From: Oreocharis arfaki
Taxonomy: Eukaryota > Chordata > Aves > Passeriformes > Paramythiidae
Assembly: GCA_013398015.1 (NCBI GenBank)
Contig: VZRR01002778.1
Span: 62,001 to 126,000 of the forward strand
Reading direction: 5' to 3'
DNA length: 64,000 nt
The translations under genes were made by a program, and so were the position numbers. The notes under the pieces are model-generated. The model had not been told where the DNA came from, did not search any database, and saw nothing but the letters and a program-made list of their open reading frames with translations. This document shows, one piece after another, positions 37,751 to 50,601 of this stretch (the first letter of the stretch is position 1; each line of letters opens with the position of its first letter).

Positions 37751-40700
37751 GTATAATAAGGCTATTTACCTGTGTGCATATGTCCTGGACTAGACAAAAG
37801 TAAAATTCTAGAAGAGAAGAACTACAGGCATTTCTTGAATGGTAACTGGGACACGAGCTTTTAATCTGTCCATAAACTTTAGCCAACAGCTAACAATTTC
37901 TCTTGTGGTATAAAAATTTTAATTTTTAAGCATCCCAAGAAAAATACTTCACAAAATCTGAAGAGAATACTTTACAAAACCTAGCAGACAAACTGCATTT
38001 TGAAATACAGCTAGTTTTGCAAGACCAAATAAATTCTAACAACCAAGTTGATGTATCAGGTACTAACAAATTTATATTTTGATAAGGAATGGAATTCAGT
38101 GTTTAACCAATACAAGTGGATCAATATGATGTCAGCTGAATCCTTCTCATACTAAAATAAGACAGAAGTTTTACAATTTGTTCCAGTGGTTATAGGAACC
38201 AAGCCTTTCCCAGCATAAATAAAAAGAAGAGCTGATAGTAAGAACCTGGATAATCTGAACAGTAGGAAAAATAATTCATAATTACTGTGGCATGTAATAT
38301 TTTACTCTCAAGTTTAATGTGTCTTTTTATGAAGTTATGACTTCTAATTGTGTCTACTTTCACGGTAATATTCATCCATTTTAACAAACCCATTTATAAT
38401 TGAAAGAGATAGTATCATGTAGTATATAAGTATCTGCATCTCTATATATGCACACATTTTTGTATATAAATTATCTACATATATCCTACAGGTATTTTGA
38501 ACCTTTCTTAAGTATTTCAAATCTTCATGCCTCAGCTAACAAGTGAAAAACCTATTATTATACACAAACTTATGAAAAATATTCTTTGTAAACTTAAATG
38601 GACACTCTCTGAGGAGTCAGACTACATTTTATGAAGAATTAATTACAGGGCAAATGTTTTTAATTTTTCCAAGTCATCCCTCTTCCAGGATGCTCCCTAA
38701 GCCATTAATTTGTAATCCAAATGATCTTTCCTACTGTATGGTTTTACCTAAACTGTGCCAACCTCATCAGTATTAGAACTTGTCTAGAATTTGATTGACT
38801 CTTCCTAAGTTCACTGAAGCTCATAAAGCTCACTGCAGTTCAAAACCTCAATAGACTCTTTCTAGCTTCCCTGGGAGTTAGTGCTATACACCCAACTCAC
38901 CTCCCTTCTACCACCACTCCAAAAATTTTAGATCTGTAATGCTCTTTGGGTTCATATACAGCCTTAGAATAATATAACTCTGGAATTACTCCAAAATATA
39001 TGCTTATTGCACGTGCTACGTATCCTAAATAATGTCATAAATAGCCGGCATATCGCAGGATAAAAGAAATGGGATATATTGAAGTGAATGAAGGGAGCAG
39101 TCAGTTCCAAGCCATAAACAGAGATCATTATGTATCTGCTAAAATTAAGACAGAAGAACATAAGTAATTTCTCTCTGCTGTGCAACTGTTTGGAACTTCA
39201 ACTGTTCCAAACACTGCATTCATTAAAAAAAATCAAAAACCTGTCTAAGCAAAGCTTTCATTAAAGATTAGGTTCTCTGCAAAACAGATTTGAGTTGTGC
39301 TAAAAGACAGCCACATCAGAAATAATCTGTGGTTTTTACTAAAGTGCTAATAGAAATACAGTTTTCTGGGGAATGTTAGGATTGCTGACAGGTTGTGGAG
39401 GTGGTAAGAATATCAGATGTAACCACTGGAAATAAAGCAGGATTCCTAGTTTCAGTAAATAATAACCCCTCTTGCCTCTAGCAAGTTACTTAGGATACAT
39501 ATTGCAGAAGCTCTTAAGGAATTCATATGTCAAAATAAACCTCATTTTCAGCAGGAATTAGTGCTTTAAATGCTCCCAAGTACAGATGTGGGACACGTTC
39601 TCTGAAATTTCTTAGGGAGGTGAATCCCCAGAAAATTAGAATGGCAAAATTTTTAAAGAACTTATTTGTATAATAGTGTTGAATGATACTAACCTGCTTC
39701 ACGGAGGTACAAGAAGACCTTGAATTTTACAGGTTGGAAAAATATATGGATATACAAGCACAAATGCATGTTTTCTATGTGACCTAGGTGAATACTCTGC
39801 CTGGATTCTCTTGATCAGGGTTAGAAAGCTGGAAATGCAGGAAGGTAATAGATCCCACCAATGCTGAAAATTGTGGCCTGGCCATTTAAGCTACTTGAGA
39901 GAGTTCTGACTCCTTGGAAAATTAGGGCTATAAATGCAATTCAGGTGGCCCAGAGGAATCACTGGGGAAAGTGAACAGCCTTTGCCTTGCTTTGTTTACT
40001 TCAGAGAGCTCACTGTCTCGAAAAAAACTGATTCTGTAATTTAGTTGATTATCTCACTGATAATTAGGATGGGAAATTGTGAAGATTTCTCATGTAGGAC
40101 TATTCCTTGTGATTAGTTTTTAATACTCCTAACCCAAAAGCAGCTTTCTCAAGTTTAAGAGAAATCAGTATTTAATCACTTGGGATTATTAAGGAGAATG
40201 CAGCCCTTGCTGGGTGACAGGAAAGGGTAACACAGAAACATTCTGAGGCTGGTGATAAAGTAGAAGTTATTTAATCTTGTTTTTTGCCCTCTGAAGAAGC
40301 ACAGATAAGTTCACTGCCACAAGAAATAGGAAATGCCCTCAGGCACTGAAGATCTCAAGAGTGCGTGTGTGTCTCTCTGCCTCTCTCTCACACCACCAAA
40401 GAGAGCAGTTCTTCAAAAATCCTGTTTCAGACAAATAACTGAACTCATCCTGTCAAGCCAGGAGAGAAATGAAACTGCACTAAATTCTGGGATTAATTGT
40501 TGGGGAGGACTTTCACAGACTGGTCCGGCAGTGAGGTATCAGACGACTGCACTGTGTGTTCCTAAAGGTTACACCTGAATTTTTTGATTCACAATTAGGA
40601 CAAAAAACCCAGACAGGATATGCCATTTTCCTTTCCCTCTTCCTCCTCTCCGCACCACCCCCTCCGGCCCTTGTACTTGCTCAAATGTTTCTAAAACAGG

Positions 40701-41904
40701 CGAGTATTCTTTGGTCTGAGGCAAGAGTCCAGAAGAGTAGGTGGAAAGTTGTTCGTTGTTAGCATCGAACTAAATGCTAGAATTTTACTTGTGGTACCAT
40801 ATTTGGTATATAACTGTATAATTTGATGAATACAATCTTTATTCTTTTGATGGTGATTCAGCAAATAGCAGCAAACAGGGGCTGACTAGAAAGTTGGAGG
40901 TAAGCTGAGGCCATGCTCTCAGTGTCTACATTTTTATTCTGACAATCTGTTCCCTTGAACATTTGGCCTCCTGTGGGGCTTCCTTCGTCTTCCCCAGCCT
41001 GGATGGTGCTCTTGGCCATGGACTGTGAGCTAAGGACACTCCCTCCACATGGACCTGAGCAAGCTTACCAAGGCATGACCTCTGAGGAAAGAGAAATAAC
41101 TTTACTGAGGGTATCCGGCAGAGTTTGGGTGCGAGCAACATATCCAGTTGTTCAGCACTATCTGCCAGGGCTTTAGGGCTTATCGTAAAGCTTGGGAGAC
41201 TCTATGAAAATTAGTATTGGCACCTGATGTGCCTGAAATTTTCAAGCATCTCCAGCATTAAACAGAAGCTGGTATTTAAAAGTTTGACTATGTACTGCTA
41301 TAAATCCTTTGGATCTAATTTTGTGTGTGTAATTTATGTTTTGAAGGGAACACAGGTGCTATTTGAGGCTTTGAATTCACAAATTAAAGTTCACCACAAG
41401 AGACATATCTCCATGTAAATTGAGACTAATAAAGAGGTTCCTACAAAGCTTAGCAAAGCCAAGATATGTACCTTTATAGAGCTCTGCAAAAAAAGCATTC
41501 TATAAAATTGAATTAAAGTATTAATGCAGTAGTGTCCTAGCGTATTAATGTACTGTAGCATGAAATGAACTTAATCCTTTTAGAAAAACAATTATTATTT
41601 AATGTAATTTCCTATGTGTTAATACTGTAGAAACAAGGAACCATGGTCAATTTACAGTTATCATCTCAGCAAGGTAGATTTTTAGATACCTGTTATTTAC
41701 TTTGTCCTATTTTTTTTCAGCTTTGGACTGAAACTCTCAAAGCCAGATTTTCCTGTAGCTGCACAAATACTAAGTTTTCTTCCACCTCCCCTCTAAATAT
41801 ATAAGGTCAGTTGCAACCCAAAGTCACTGAATATCATGCTTAGCATCAAGCCATGTGAAAGCACAGCAGTTATGTAGTCTAATGCTGGGCCAGAACATAC
41901 CAAT
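37751..41904. other. Anonymous non-coding sequence
   Basis: No gene was seen. An AT-rich alternating stretch lies at 38410-38490. Two somewhat GC-richer parts, near 40330-40400 and 40950-41170, keep several frames open for 60-80 codons without any recognisable protein. The sequence becomes ordinary AT-rich DNA again before the CR1 copy. Confidence 0.55.
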
Positions 41905-42172
41905 GTGGAGGAATGGCCTGAAGTTGTGTCAGGGGAGGTTTAGGCTTGATATTAGAAAAAAGTTCTTCACCCGGAGGGTGGCTGGACACTGGAACAGGCT
42001 CCCCAGGGTCAGAGCACCAAGCCTGACTGAGCTCAAGAAGTGCTTGGACAACACTCTCAGGCACATGGTATGACTCTTGGGGATAGTCCTGTGCAGGGCC
42101 AGGAGTTGGACTCAATGATCCTTGTGGGTCCCTTCCAGCTCAGCATATTCTGTGGTTCTGTGATTCTGTGAT
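41905..42172 (+). mobile_element. CR1 LINE, 5'-truncated 3' end with intact octamer tail
   Basis: A clear CR1 3' end in plus orientation. 'gaatggcctgaagttgtgtc' begins at 41911, followed by 'aggggaggtttaggcttgat', 'aagttcttcacccggagggt', 'ctggaacaggctccccaggg' and 'ggactcaatgatccttgtgg'. It ends in three successive octamers of the ATTCTGTG type at 42147-42172, the diagnostic CR1 terminus. It matches the consensus I remember better than the copy at 9.4 kb, so it is probably younger. Only the last 270 bases or so are present, as is usual after incomplete reverse transcription. Frames of 72 and 78 codons on the two strands are incidental remains of the element. Confidence 0.95.
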
Positions 42173-42480
42173 ATCTGGGGTGGAGATGTTGCAAGTGTTG
42201 TCAGGGCTCTACTGAGCTGTGAAGCGAGAAGGCTTCTGGCAACTCTCTGTGTCGAGGTGCACTGAGAAGAGCAGATGAAGTTGTGGGGACCTGCTGGCAT
42301 TGCTGACAGACTGTGCCAGAGGCTTTCTCTCCTGAAAGAGGCAGCACAGAAAGAGGTCAAACAGCACACTGTAACCATCAGAGCCTTGCAGTGGGTGGAT
42401 TGAATCTACTTCACAAAAAGAGAGGTTTCTCTGTGCTTGTTGCAGTGTCTTTTGAACACAGAAGGCTTGAGGGAACAATG
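42173..42480. other. Unclassified moderately GC-rich sequence right of the CR1
   Basis: Directly after the CR1 octamer tail the sequence stays richer in G and C than its surroundings for about 300 bases, with several overlapping open frames (88-115 codons) on both strands. No similarity to a known element was recognised. It could be older repeat sequence into which CR1 inserted, or simply unique DNA. Confidence 0.4.
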
Positions 42481-45339
42481 AAATATTCTTTTCTGCAAAA
42501 CCCTGTGCAAAATCTTAATTTGGAAGACTCTGAGCAACTTCAGTACCTGCAAATTCTCCCAGATAAATACTTGCAGTATGTCTGCTGTACTGTAAGAATC
42601 CTTTTTGTTTTCAAAAGATTTTTTGTTTTTAACCAACCAAATATTTCTGTTAAAAGGTGAAAAAATCCTTAAAAGAAGGTTTAGGAAATGAAAATCAATA
42701 GATATATATAAGAAAGTGCTTTGGGGTATCTGAATGACTTTGATTAATGCAGATCTTGACCCATTTAGCTCATTTAACCAATAGTAACTCAATGTCATTT
42801 AAATTTTATAGCAAACAAGAAAAGCAGGAATTAAAAATAATAAAACTATACCATTGTAAATTAACTCAAAACAGTTAAGGGTTAAACTACATCACTAGAA
42901 AACCAAAATTTTATTGTCTTGTAAGCCAGCAGGCTCTAAAACTCTTTAGTTATTACTCTAAGCAAAATACAGTCATCCATAACTTCATAGTCCTAAATAG
43001 AAACTTGAAGGACATAGGTTTAAATTAAATTTCAGATTATTTATTTATTTTTAAACAGTCTTCAGCTTATATAAATTAATGCATTTTTTCTTATACTTGC
43101 AATGGACAAATTGTATACATTTACTGTATCTCAGCAGTAAATCTGAAAAAAATGCTTGGAAGGGGTGTTTCAGTAAGTGATGGTGTCTCAGTCATTTGCA
43201 GTCCTGTAAATATCCTCTTAGGCATCTCAGTAGTACCTGGCTTTCATATGTTCTACAGATGCCCGCTATACATTCATTTCAGAAAGGAGTTTAAATGAAA
43301 ATAATTTCCACCATAGTGCTTGAAGGAAAGAAAGCAGCCTTCTTTAGTTGTCATTGTACTCAGATCCAATTCATGATGACTGAAAACAGAGTGAAATGAG
43401 GTGATGAGGATCAAGAACAGTTTCTGAAGTTTATCGTTCTGCACTAATGGATATTTTGGGATAAGAGAAATTAAGTTTATGACTTCATAGAATTTCTTCC
43501 TTTCTCTCAAATTTGATCAAATCCATGGTGTTAAAAAGCAAATTTTGTGATGACTTTTTAAACTAAGTAAAAACATTTGCTTCCCCTTCTGAGTGTTAAT
43601 ATTTTGTTTTATTAACCTTTCTACACATCTTTTTGTAGTTTTAATATAAAGAGAAAAAGAAATCAGATAGATAAGGCATAGCAGTGGATAAGAGATTATC
43701 AGTGGCCAGGAAAATGAATAGTAAGCAGAAAGTACTCATACAGATGAGAGCTGTAGCCAGTTAGCTGAAACTGATAGTGAAAGATTAATCCAGCTAAGGA
43801 AATTAGTTTCTGGTCAGTAGAAAGCAATTGAAATGCTATATATTATTGCCAGCAGTCTCAGCGGCAAAACTGAAAATCAAGCACTCAGTGCAGGACCTGA
43901 GAAATAATGTTCTCCAGGCAGCAGAAGCATGTTAGAACAGCAGCTGTGGCAGGAACACAGGTATGAAAAGATTTGCTTTCCACAGAACTGACAGAAGTAA
44001 AGACATGAGATGATTCTATTTTAAGGATGTGAAAGATTTCAGGAAACAAGAAAGATATGAGGGGCATAAAACACAATCTTTTGGAGCCAAAATTGTGTGG
44101 GGACACATGATAAAAGATGAGTTACAAGCATGACACTGGGAAGTTTTGGGTCAGATAGATAAGGACAGAGAGCTTCATGGTGTTTCTAGAGGGAAAAGAT
44201 AGCTCCAGTAGTTATACATCTATGAGAATCTCCAGTTACTAGATATAGAGTGAGAAATAAATGGAGCAAATATTCACAGAATCATTTAATCCTGGACATG
44301 GTAGTTGAGAGATTAAATTGGAAAATTTATGTGCAGAAGAGAAAATATTTTAGCTGCATTTCAGTAAGTACTTAAACTATTCATGATGTTAAAAATAACT
44401 AGAGTTGTAAGATTGTAAATTAAATGGTAAATATGTAGAAATATTAAAGTTCTTGATTTTGAAATGGCAGTCTTGGAGGTGGAGGGCGGGAAACACCAAA
44501 AAGAAAAAGAAAAAAAAAATGAAACCAGAAGCAAGTTGGGGAAAATGAAGGAAACTGCTGGAGGGACAGAATGTGACAGAAGGCAAGAATTAATTTCAGT
44601 TAAAGGTGCTATAAATACTCAGGATATAAATCTCAGAAAAAGACAGAGAAATCCTTGGAGAAAAAAACCCTACACTTACAGCATGAACACCTTGAGATAG
44701 ATACATATATAGCATCTGAAAGGAGTGGGGAAAGGCAGAGATGATCCGCAAAGTATGTCAGACTAGAAGAGAAGAAGTATTACACAGACAAGTATTAAAG
44801 CAAGCTTGGTCTTTGGGATAGACTATGCAGTCGACTAAATAATGGTGATATGTGAGAGAAGAGCCAGTGCATGGTTCCTAAACTAAATTATTATTTATCT
44901 TCAGTGTTTGTTACAGAAGCTGTTGGCTATTCAGACATACACATGAACATGGAGATGGAATTTACTGCTGCAAAGTGTACACCTGTTGAGAAGGCTGGAT
45001 AACCCTAGCCCAGAAAAGTTAGTACAAGGTTAAGGGGATGCCTTAATAAATTTTATTTCTTTCTTTCTTATTTTTTTTCAATCGTCTGATTTATGATTAG
45101 ACTAGTCTATTAATTTGAGGACAGTCACAGTCATAGAGAAAAGAAAAGGCAGACAGAAGCTGTATTAACAGAGGGAAAAATATCCTGGGGATTTCCCATC
45201 ATGTATCCCCTCACAAGGATTATGAAAAACTTTAAAAAGACTTGAAGAAGAATATAATGCCACCTGGATACAAATTAAAAACTGATTATAATGCAGAATA
45301 GTTTTAACAAATGAATATCATGTCGCACTTATTTAATAA
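42481..45339. other. Anonymous AT-rich non-coding sequence
   Basis: No gene or clear transposon. The A/G-rich part from about 43650 to 45000 has the texture of an old degraded repeat but gave no match to a family I know. The longest frame is 130 codons (42406-42798, minus), beginning inside the preceding GC-rich stretch, with no recognisable domain. Confidence 0.5.
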
Positions 45340-45565
45340 TTTCCTTTGATTTTTCCAGAAGTAAACTCATTTGACTTAATGGAAATAATTGATGATGGTG
45401 AAGAGAGAACATAGAAATTTTAAGATGGATGAAGAACTCACAAAACACAACGAGATTTTATTTTCTAAGATATTTTAGTGGTGTTCTATAAGATAAATTT
45501 GGGATTCAATGTTTGAAATTTAATAATAAGGGTCATTGTAGAACAATGACAATGTGAGGATGAAA
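45340..45565 (+). mobile_element. Probable ancient CR1-like LINE fragment (reverse-transcriptase region)
   Basis: Plus-strand blocks resemble a decayed CR1 reverse-transcriptase region in the right order. 'tttgatttttccagaagtaa' at about 45345 resembles the 'TTGACTTCAGTAAAG' block. 'aagatggatgaagaactc' at about 45422 resembles the 'AGGTGGATAAGGAACT' block. 'tagtggtgttctataagat' at 45476 and 'ttgggattcaatgtttga' at 45498 resemble the 'GTGGTGT-CC-CAGGG' and 'TTGGG-CCA-T-TTGTT' blocks. Stops break all frames. Similarity is weak and judged by eye, so this is less secure than the other two old fragments. If correct, the three share strand and approximate age. Confidence 0.45.
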
Positions 45566-48500
45566 TCAAGCAGTATTAGAAAATAACTAAATGCATCCAA
45601 CACGAAGAAGAAAAGACCAATCAAAAAAAGAAAAAAATGGAGACACTTCTGAGTGAAGTGCATACAATGCTGGTGAACACTTGTCTAACAAAGAATGCCA
45701 AAAATTCACAGAAATTCTCAGACTGTCTCTTGACACGGAATCATAATGCCTATCTCAATTCAACAAGATGCTTATGTTCCTTCCATATATTAATGGCTAC
45801 GTTGCCAACTTTTTGCTGGCTTCATTGCAAACCAATTCACTCCACACTTAGTCCAAAGGAAATGGTCCAGCTATGCACTTGGCATTGGTATATGGAGATT
45901 AAAAGCTTGTTACATACTTTTGAGAAAATGGCTAGCTTTGTAGATGAAAACTCATTCACGAGTTCTGTATCCAATATTATTAACAACTTTTTGTCATTTT
46001 CTCCAACCACATTAAATAAAAACTTATGCATATAACAAGTTTAAAGCATGAAACAGTAATGTTCATTCTTATCAAGACATTTCCTCTCACTGATACCCAG
46101 GAGATGAAGAAATGTATTCATACTTGAAGCTACTCATGTCAGTCCTCACATAACCCCCAGGAACCTTTTCTTCTGGGAGCACAAAGTGTATGTGGCTGTT
46201 GCATTCTCCCTGCCAAACTCCCTGCTGCTTCCACTTAAGCAGAAAAGTTTTAGCAGTTGCTCTGTGCTATGAAATTTACATTGGTTTTGCTACATAACCT
46301 TTTCCTGGCTGACAACTGTCTGATTGCTGTACTTGAGGAGATAGTGGGACAGTCTGACCCAATCGAATCCGATGTAGGGCCAGAGTTCAAGGAGATTTGG
46401 GGTTTGCTCATCAGAAGAAAGGTTCAGCCAAACTTAGTTCTTTCTGCTCCTGTCAGTCAGATCTGCTCCTTTCCCAAATTAAAATGAGGTTTCTGGAAGA
46501 GACTGCAAACGTGAGAAAATTATACTGGTAGAAAAGACACTCTTCATGGCAAGACTCAATTCATTAACTATAATAACCAGGATTTTACTGGTTCAATTTT
46601 CTCTCCATAACATTTTATATTTGTTTGCATTCATGTAAAAACAATCAATTCATCTGGATTGTTTATTCATTAGTAGGTTAGTATAACGGGAGAATTAGAA
46701 AAACAACCATAAATAAAATGTTGAGTAAGATGTTAATTTATCCCAATGCAATTGGAGCTGCACAAGAAAGTGAAGTGGTGAAAGGGCCATTCTGATTCTT
46801 AGATGTCCTGATGTCCTGAACCTGGGAGTACAGGCCTCATCTAATTAAACAAACTTTACTCAATGAATCAAAATAATATGGAATTAGATCTTCATGTAAA
46901 ATACCATGTCCTTTAAGTCTTCTGAAAAGTCAGGCATTATTCCCAAAGGTGAGGTGGGTTAATGAAGGTGGAAACCTTCGGCTCTCCAGGACACCTCTGA
47001 AACTGCATACTCTAAAACATGTGTTTATGTAACGCTTTCTAATTTTAAAATAATAGTAAGAAGCATAGGATGATTGGGAAGTTCAAGTGAATTGGGGATG
47101 TTGCATCATGCTGTATGTTTCCACTGGAGCTTGTAAAATAGTGGTTCTTTAGCCTGGTTTCTCACCTTCATTTCCAATCCGAGCCCTGCTTACACCAGAG
47201 TTCAGGGAAAATATATTCATGAAACAGTTAATAATAGTATTATGCTTTTCAACACTGCTTTCCAATGGTAATCTAAGAGTTGCAGAGAATGGATTTAAAA
47301 ATAAAGATGTAAGACTGTTCCCAAGATGTTGAGCTGCTACTGTGAAGAAACCCAGCAGCTGAATATTCTCACTATTTGCACACGATAACTAAAAAAAGCA
47401 ATTCAGCGTTTTTAAATGAGCAACAAATAAAGCAAGCTTAAAAGCATGACTATATCTTCCATTTCTCATCATATGTTTGTTTTTTATGTTCCATATGAAA
47501 TTAGTAATAGTTTCACCCTTATGAAAAGTATTCCACGGAAATTAAAGAATTTCCTAATCCCTTACATGCAGAGAAGGTAACAGAAGCTGTTGCAGAATTA
47601 TTAAGGCAAGGTGATAATAGCCAGAATTTCCACCTTATCAACCCTGCCTGAAGGGCAGGAGTAGTTCGGATGAAGCTGGAAATTTTCTGGCTCTTTCTGG
47701 CTGGATTTTTTGTTTGAAGTATTTTGTTTTATAAATCAATAACAGCAAGCCCTGAGGACAGGGACCGAAACTCTGGCACTGGTGAGAACATCATTCATCT
47801 TCCTCGGCTGGTTGTTCAGCCCACTGGCATACAATCTTACACTGAAACTGATAGCCATGCCTAACAGGAATGGATGATAACTTATCTAAAGGCTGTATCT
47901 ATTGGGTCTGTGTCATTATATTGCAGGTAAAAGGAGTTTTTCAATTGACTGAAATAAAATGGAGATTTGGCACTGAGTGAAATTACTTATGAGTAGGATA
48001 AAGTGACTTTAGGTTTTAAAGCTACATCAGAGATACAGTAAATACATCTTTTATTCTTAGACGCTGAAAGTCATCCATTTGTATCAAGTCAGCACAAAGA
48101 CTTTATAATACTTTCCATAGTTTAGAAATTCCACTGCTGGAAAATGTTATAATAATTTTAAAAGGTAGATAGGTTGTTAGAACCTTAATATCTTTCCTTC
48201 AAAGATCCTTCTTTCTTCCCCCAAAAGAAGTCTTACTAACTCTAAAAAAAGAAGCTAGTGAGGAGCTCTTACACCTGTCAGTATGTGAAAGAAAATGTGA
48301 ATTGTTCCTCTGAAAATGTGCTTCTACGTATATCTAGTTCAGTCAATATTCATTTAATTGTGTTTCTCTCCATTGCTGTTACTTAATCTATTGCAGACAG
48401 AGAGGGTTAGGAGAGAGAAAAGACTCTCAGAAGGACAGATACTCCCCACAACATACAGTAGAAGGAGGCCTACAGCTGCTGGTTATTCACTCTTGCTCCC

Positions 48501-50104
48501 ACTCCTGAAAATGTCCACCTTAATCTCAAGCTCTTCAAAACAGAAAATTTTCTTCCCTAGTGTGTTCAGAAAACACTTGACATCATTATATATACCATTA
48601 TAAAAACATCCATCTCATACAGTTATTCCATGAATGTTGATTATTTCCTCTGACCAACCTGAAAAATTCTTCTAACTCTTTACACTTGTATCTGTCATCT
48701 TACATCTATTCATTTGTATCTGACAAAGCTAAATGTGCTCTGCTCTTTTCATCTTTCCTTTAGCATCTTCTTGTAGTCCTTTATGTTCCTCCCTGTGCTC
48801 TCTTAGATGTGTCAACATTAGTGATCACAGAAAAAGGGAAGACTTCAGGACGATCTAATAGATAGTTCTAAATCAGGAATTGGTTTGACAAAGTAGCACA
48901 AACCAACTTGCACAGCCTGGTACACTGTGCCCAGTGAGCCAAATGGCAGAAATCATCTTAGGAGACAGCTGGGCAATTTTTTGTTGAGAGAAAATTGAAG
49001 GAGACAGTGACATATCAGAGAGTAAAGGGAAAGATAAGCTTCAGAGGGACAGACTCTTTGGGATAAGCTGGCTTTCCTTGTGTAAGTAATTCTTAAGCTT
49101 CTGTGAGACATCTAACTTCAGCAGGTGATGTTTTATGCTACACTGAGGTAAAAAGTTGGCTAATGAAATCAAATTTGATTTCATTTAAAAGAAGCACAGA
49201 GTTGTTTCAGGAGTTCAGGGCAGGTTAAATGCAACACATCTGAGATTTAATATTTGAAAAACTAGCTTTTCTAGATAGAGATTCTGCAGATTTAATGTGC
49301 TTGATAAATCACTGTCATTGCTACAATGGGACTGACATAGCAGGTATGGTAATAGAAGCCCAAAGGAAACACAACATGGTGAAGATGAATGATATCAAAC
49401 AATACCTTTAATGGAAAACAACTTGGACAGAAATGCCTTGAGCTGCTATGTTTTTTCTTCATACCTTTTAAAATATTGCATTGATTAAAGAGTAATTTTT
49501 AAACCGATATGCAGGTGTATGACGATATTGTAAGAATTTAGAAATAAAAGTGTGCCTGATATAACATACATAGCATACATTACTGAAGGTAACTTTATTT
49601 TGTTTGCCTGAAAAATTGCAAAATATGTGAAAATAACATGCTAAAGGTGGGCTGAATTTTAAGCCCTGTATAGATTTTGATATTTAGGCAACACCCGTCA
49701 AATTTTAAGCACAATAATGTAGAGTACAAACAAAAACTAGCAAGAATATTATGGTCTGGACTATGGAATGAGTGTTTTGAAGCACTTTTGTATTTGAGAA
49801 ATATGACTGCATTTGTACTTGGGCAAAATTTAGTTACCAGAAAACCATCAGAGGCAGAATTTAGAGGAGGTATTTGCACCACTCTGAAAACTAAATTCTA
49901 AAAATAAAATCTTATAACCTTTGTCCAGACATTTTCATTGATGTTTCTAGCATAAGAGGAGAAGCCACCTTGAATTTGCGAGTTATAAGTAATAATTTCC
50001 TCAGCACAGTTGGCATTGTAGAGCACTGCAGCATGCCATACACAGAAAAACAATGATGCAGTCACTGACAAAGAAGCAAAGGTATGTGATCAAAAGTCCA
50101 TCTT
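45566..50104. other. Anonymous non-coding sequence
   Basis: No supported gene. A 132-codon plus-strand frame at 45637-46035 matches nothing I know and is partly open on the other strand too. A perfect 24-base palindrome lies at 49162-49185. The rest is ordinary AT-rich sequence. The last 120 bases before the LTR fragment may belong to that element, since its left edge is not sharp. Confidence 0.5.
49162..49185. other. Perfect 24-base palindrome
   Basis: The half-site is AATGAAATCAAA, followed immediately by its exact reverse complement with no spacer. The next outward pair (T/T) does not match, so the symmetry ends at 12 bases per arm. By simple random expectation a spacerless palindrome this long should appear about once per 17 million bases, though AT-rich DNA raises that. 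It could bind a homodimer, form a cruciform, or be chance. No neighbouring gene or transposon end was seen. Confidence 0.9.
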
Positions 50105-50601
50105 AGGAAGCATGGGGTGGGTGGGGGGAAGAGCAGGCAGAGAAAAGGTGAGAAAAACTCACTTGATTAGTGGATTGAGATAAAAATAGTTTAATAAATG
50201 AAGGAAGGCCAAAAAGAACCCAAGTGATACAAAGGCAATCACTCAGCTCCTCTCAGAAGCAGACCAATGCCCAGTCACTCTCTGGTCAGCATCCACCTTG
50301 GAAAGTCTTCCCACCGTTTTTAATTATGCATATGATGTTATATGGCATGGAACAACCCTTTGGTCAGCTCAGGACAGCTGCTCTGATTGTGTCCGCTCCC
50401 AGCCTCCTGCTCCCAGCCTCCCTGTTGTGGGGGGCAGAGTGAAAAACAGAGAAAGCCTTGACACTGGGCAAGTCCTGCTCAGCAACAGCTCCAACATCAG
50501 TGTGTGACCAGCAGCATTTTAGTCACAAATCAAAACCACAGGAGCACAGTGATTGCTATAAAGAAATTTAACTCCATCCCCACCAGACCAAGCCCAGTGA
50601 A
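50105..50601. mobile_element. Avian endogenous-retrovirus solo LTR fragment
   Basis: Recognisable blocks of a second avian LTR family run from a G-rich start ('ggggtgggtggggggaagag') through 'ggattgagataaaaatagtt' and 'tgatgttatatggcatggaa', then 'caacccttt', 'ggtcagctcaggacagctgc', 'gattgtgtccgctcccagcc', 'gccttgacactgggcaagtc' and 'aacagctccaacatcagtgt'. It ends near 'gaccaagcccagtg' at 50601. No internal retroviral genes adjoin it. It differs from the 28-kb LTR but shares a GAGATA-centred block with it, suggesting distantly related families. Many CpG sites have decayed. The left edge is uncertain and could lie up to about 100 bases further left. Identification is from memory and orientation is not assigned. 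Confidence 0.85.

Noticed and set aside
37549..37886. Frames encoding poly-Asn (plus) and poly-Leu (minus)
   Set aside because: Both are read-through of the (TAA)n microsatellite.
42406..42798. 130-codon minus-strand frame next to CR1
   Set aside because: No recognisable protein; overlapping frames on both strands point to composition.
45637..46035. 132-codon plus-strand frame
   Set aside because: No domain or family resemblance; part of it is also open on the minus strand.
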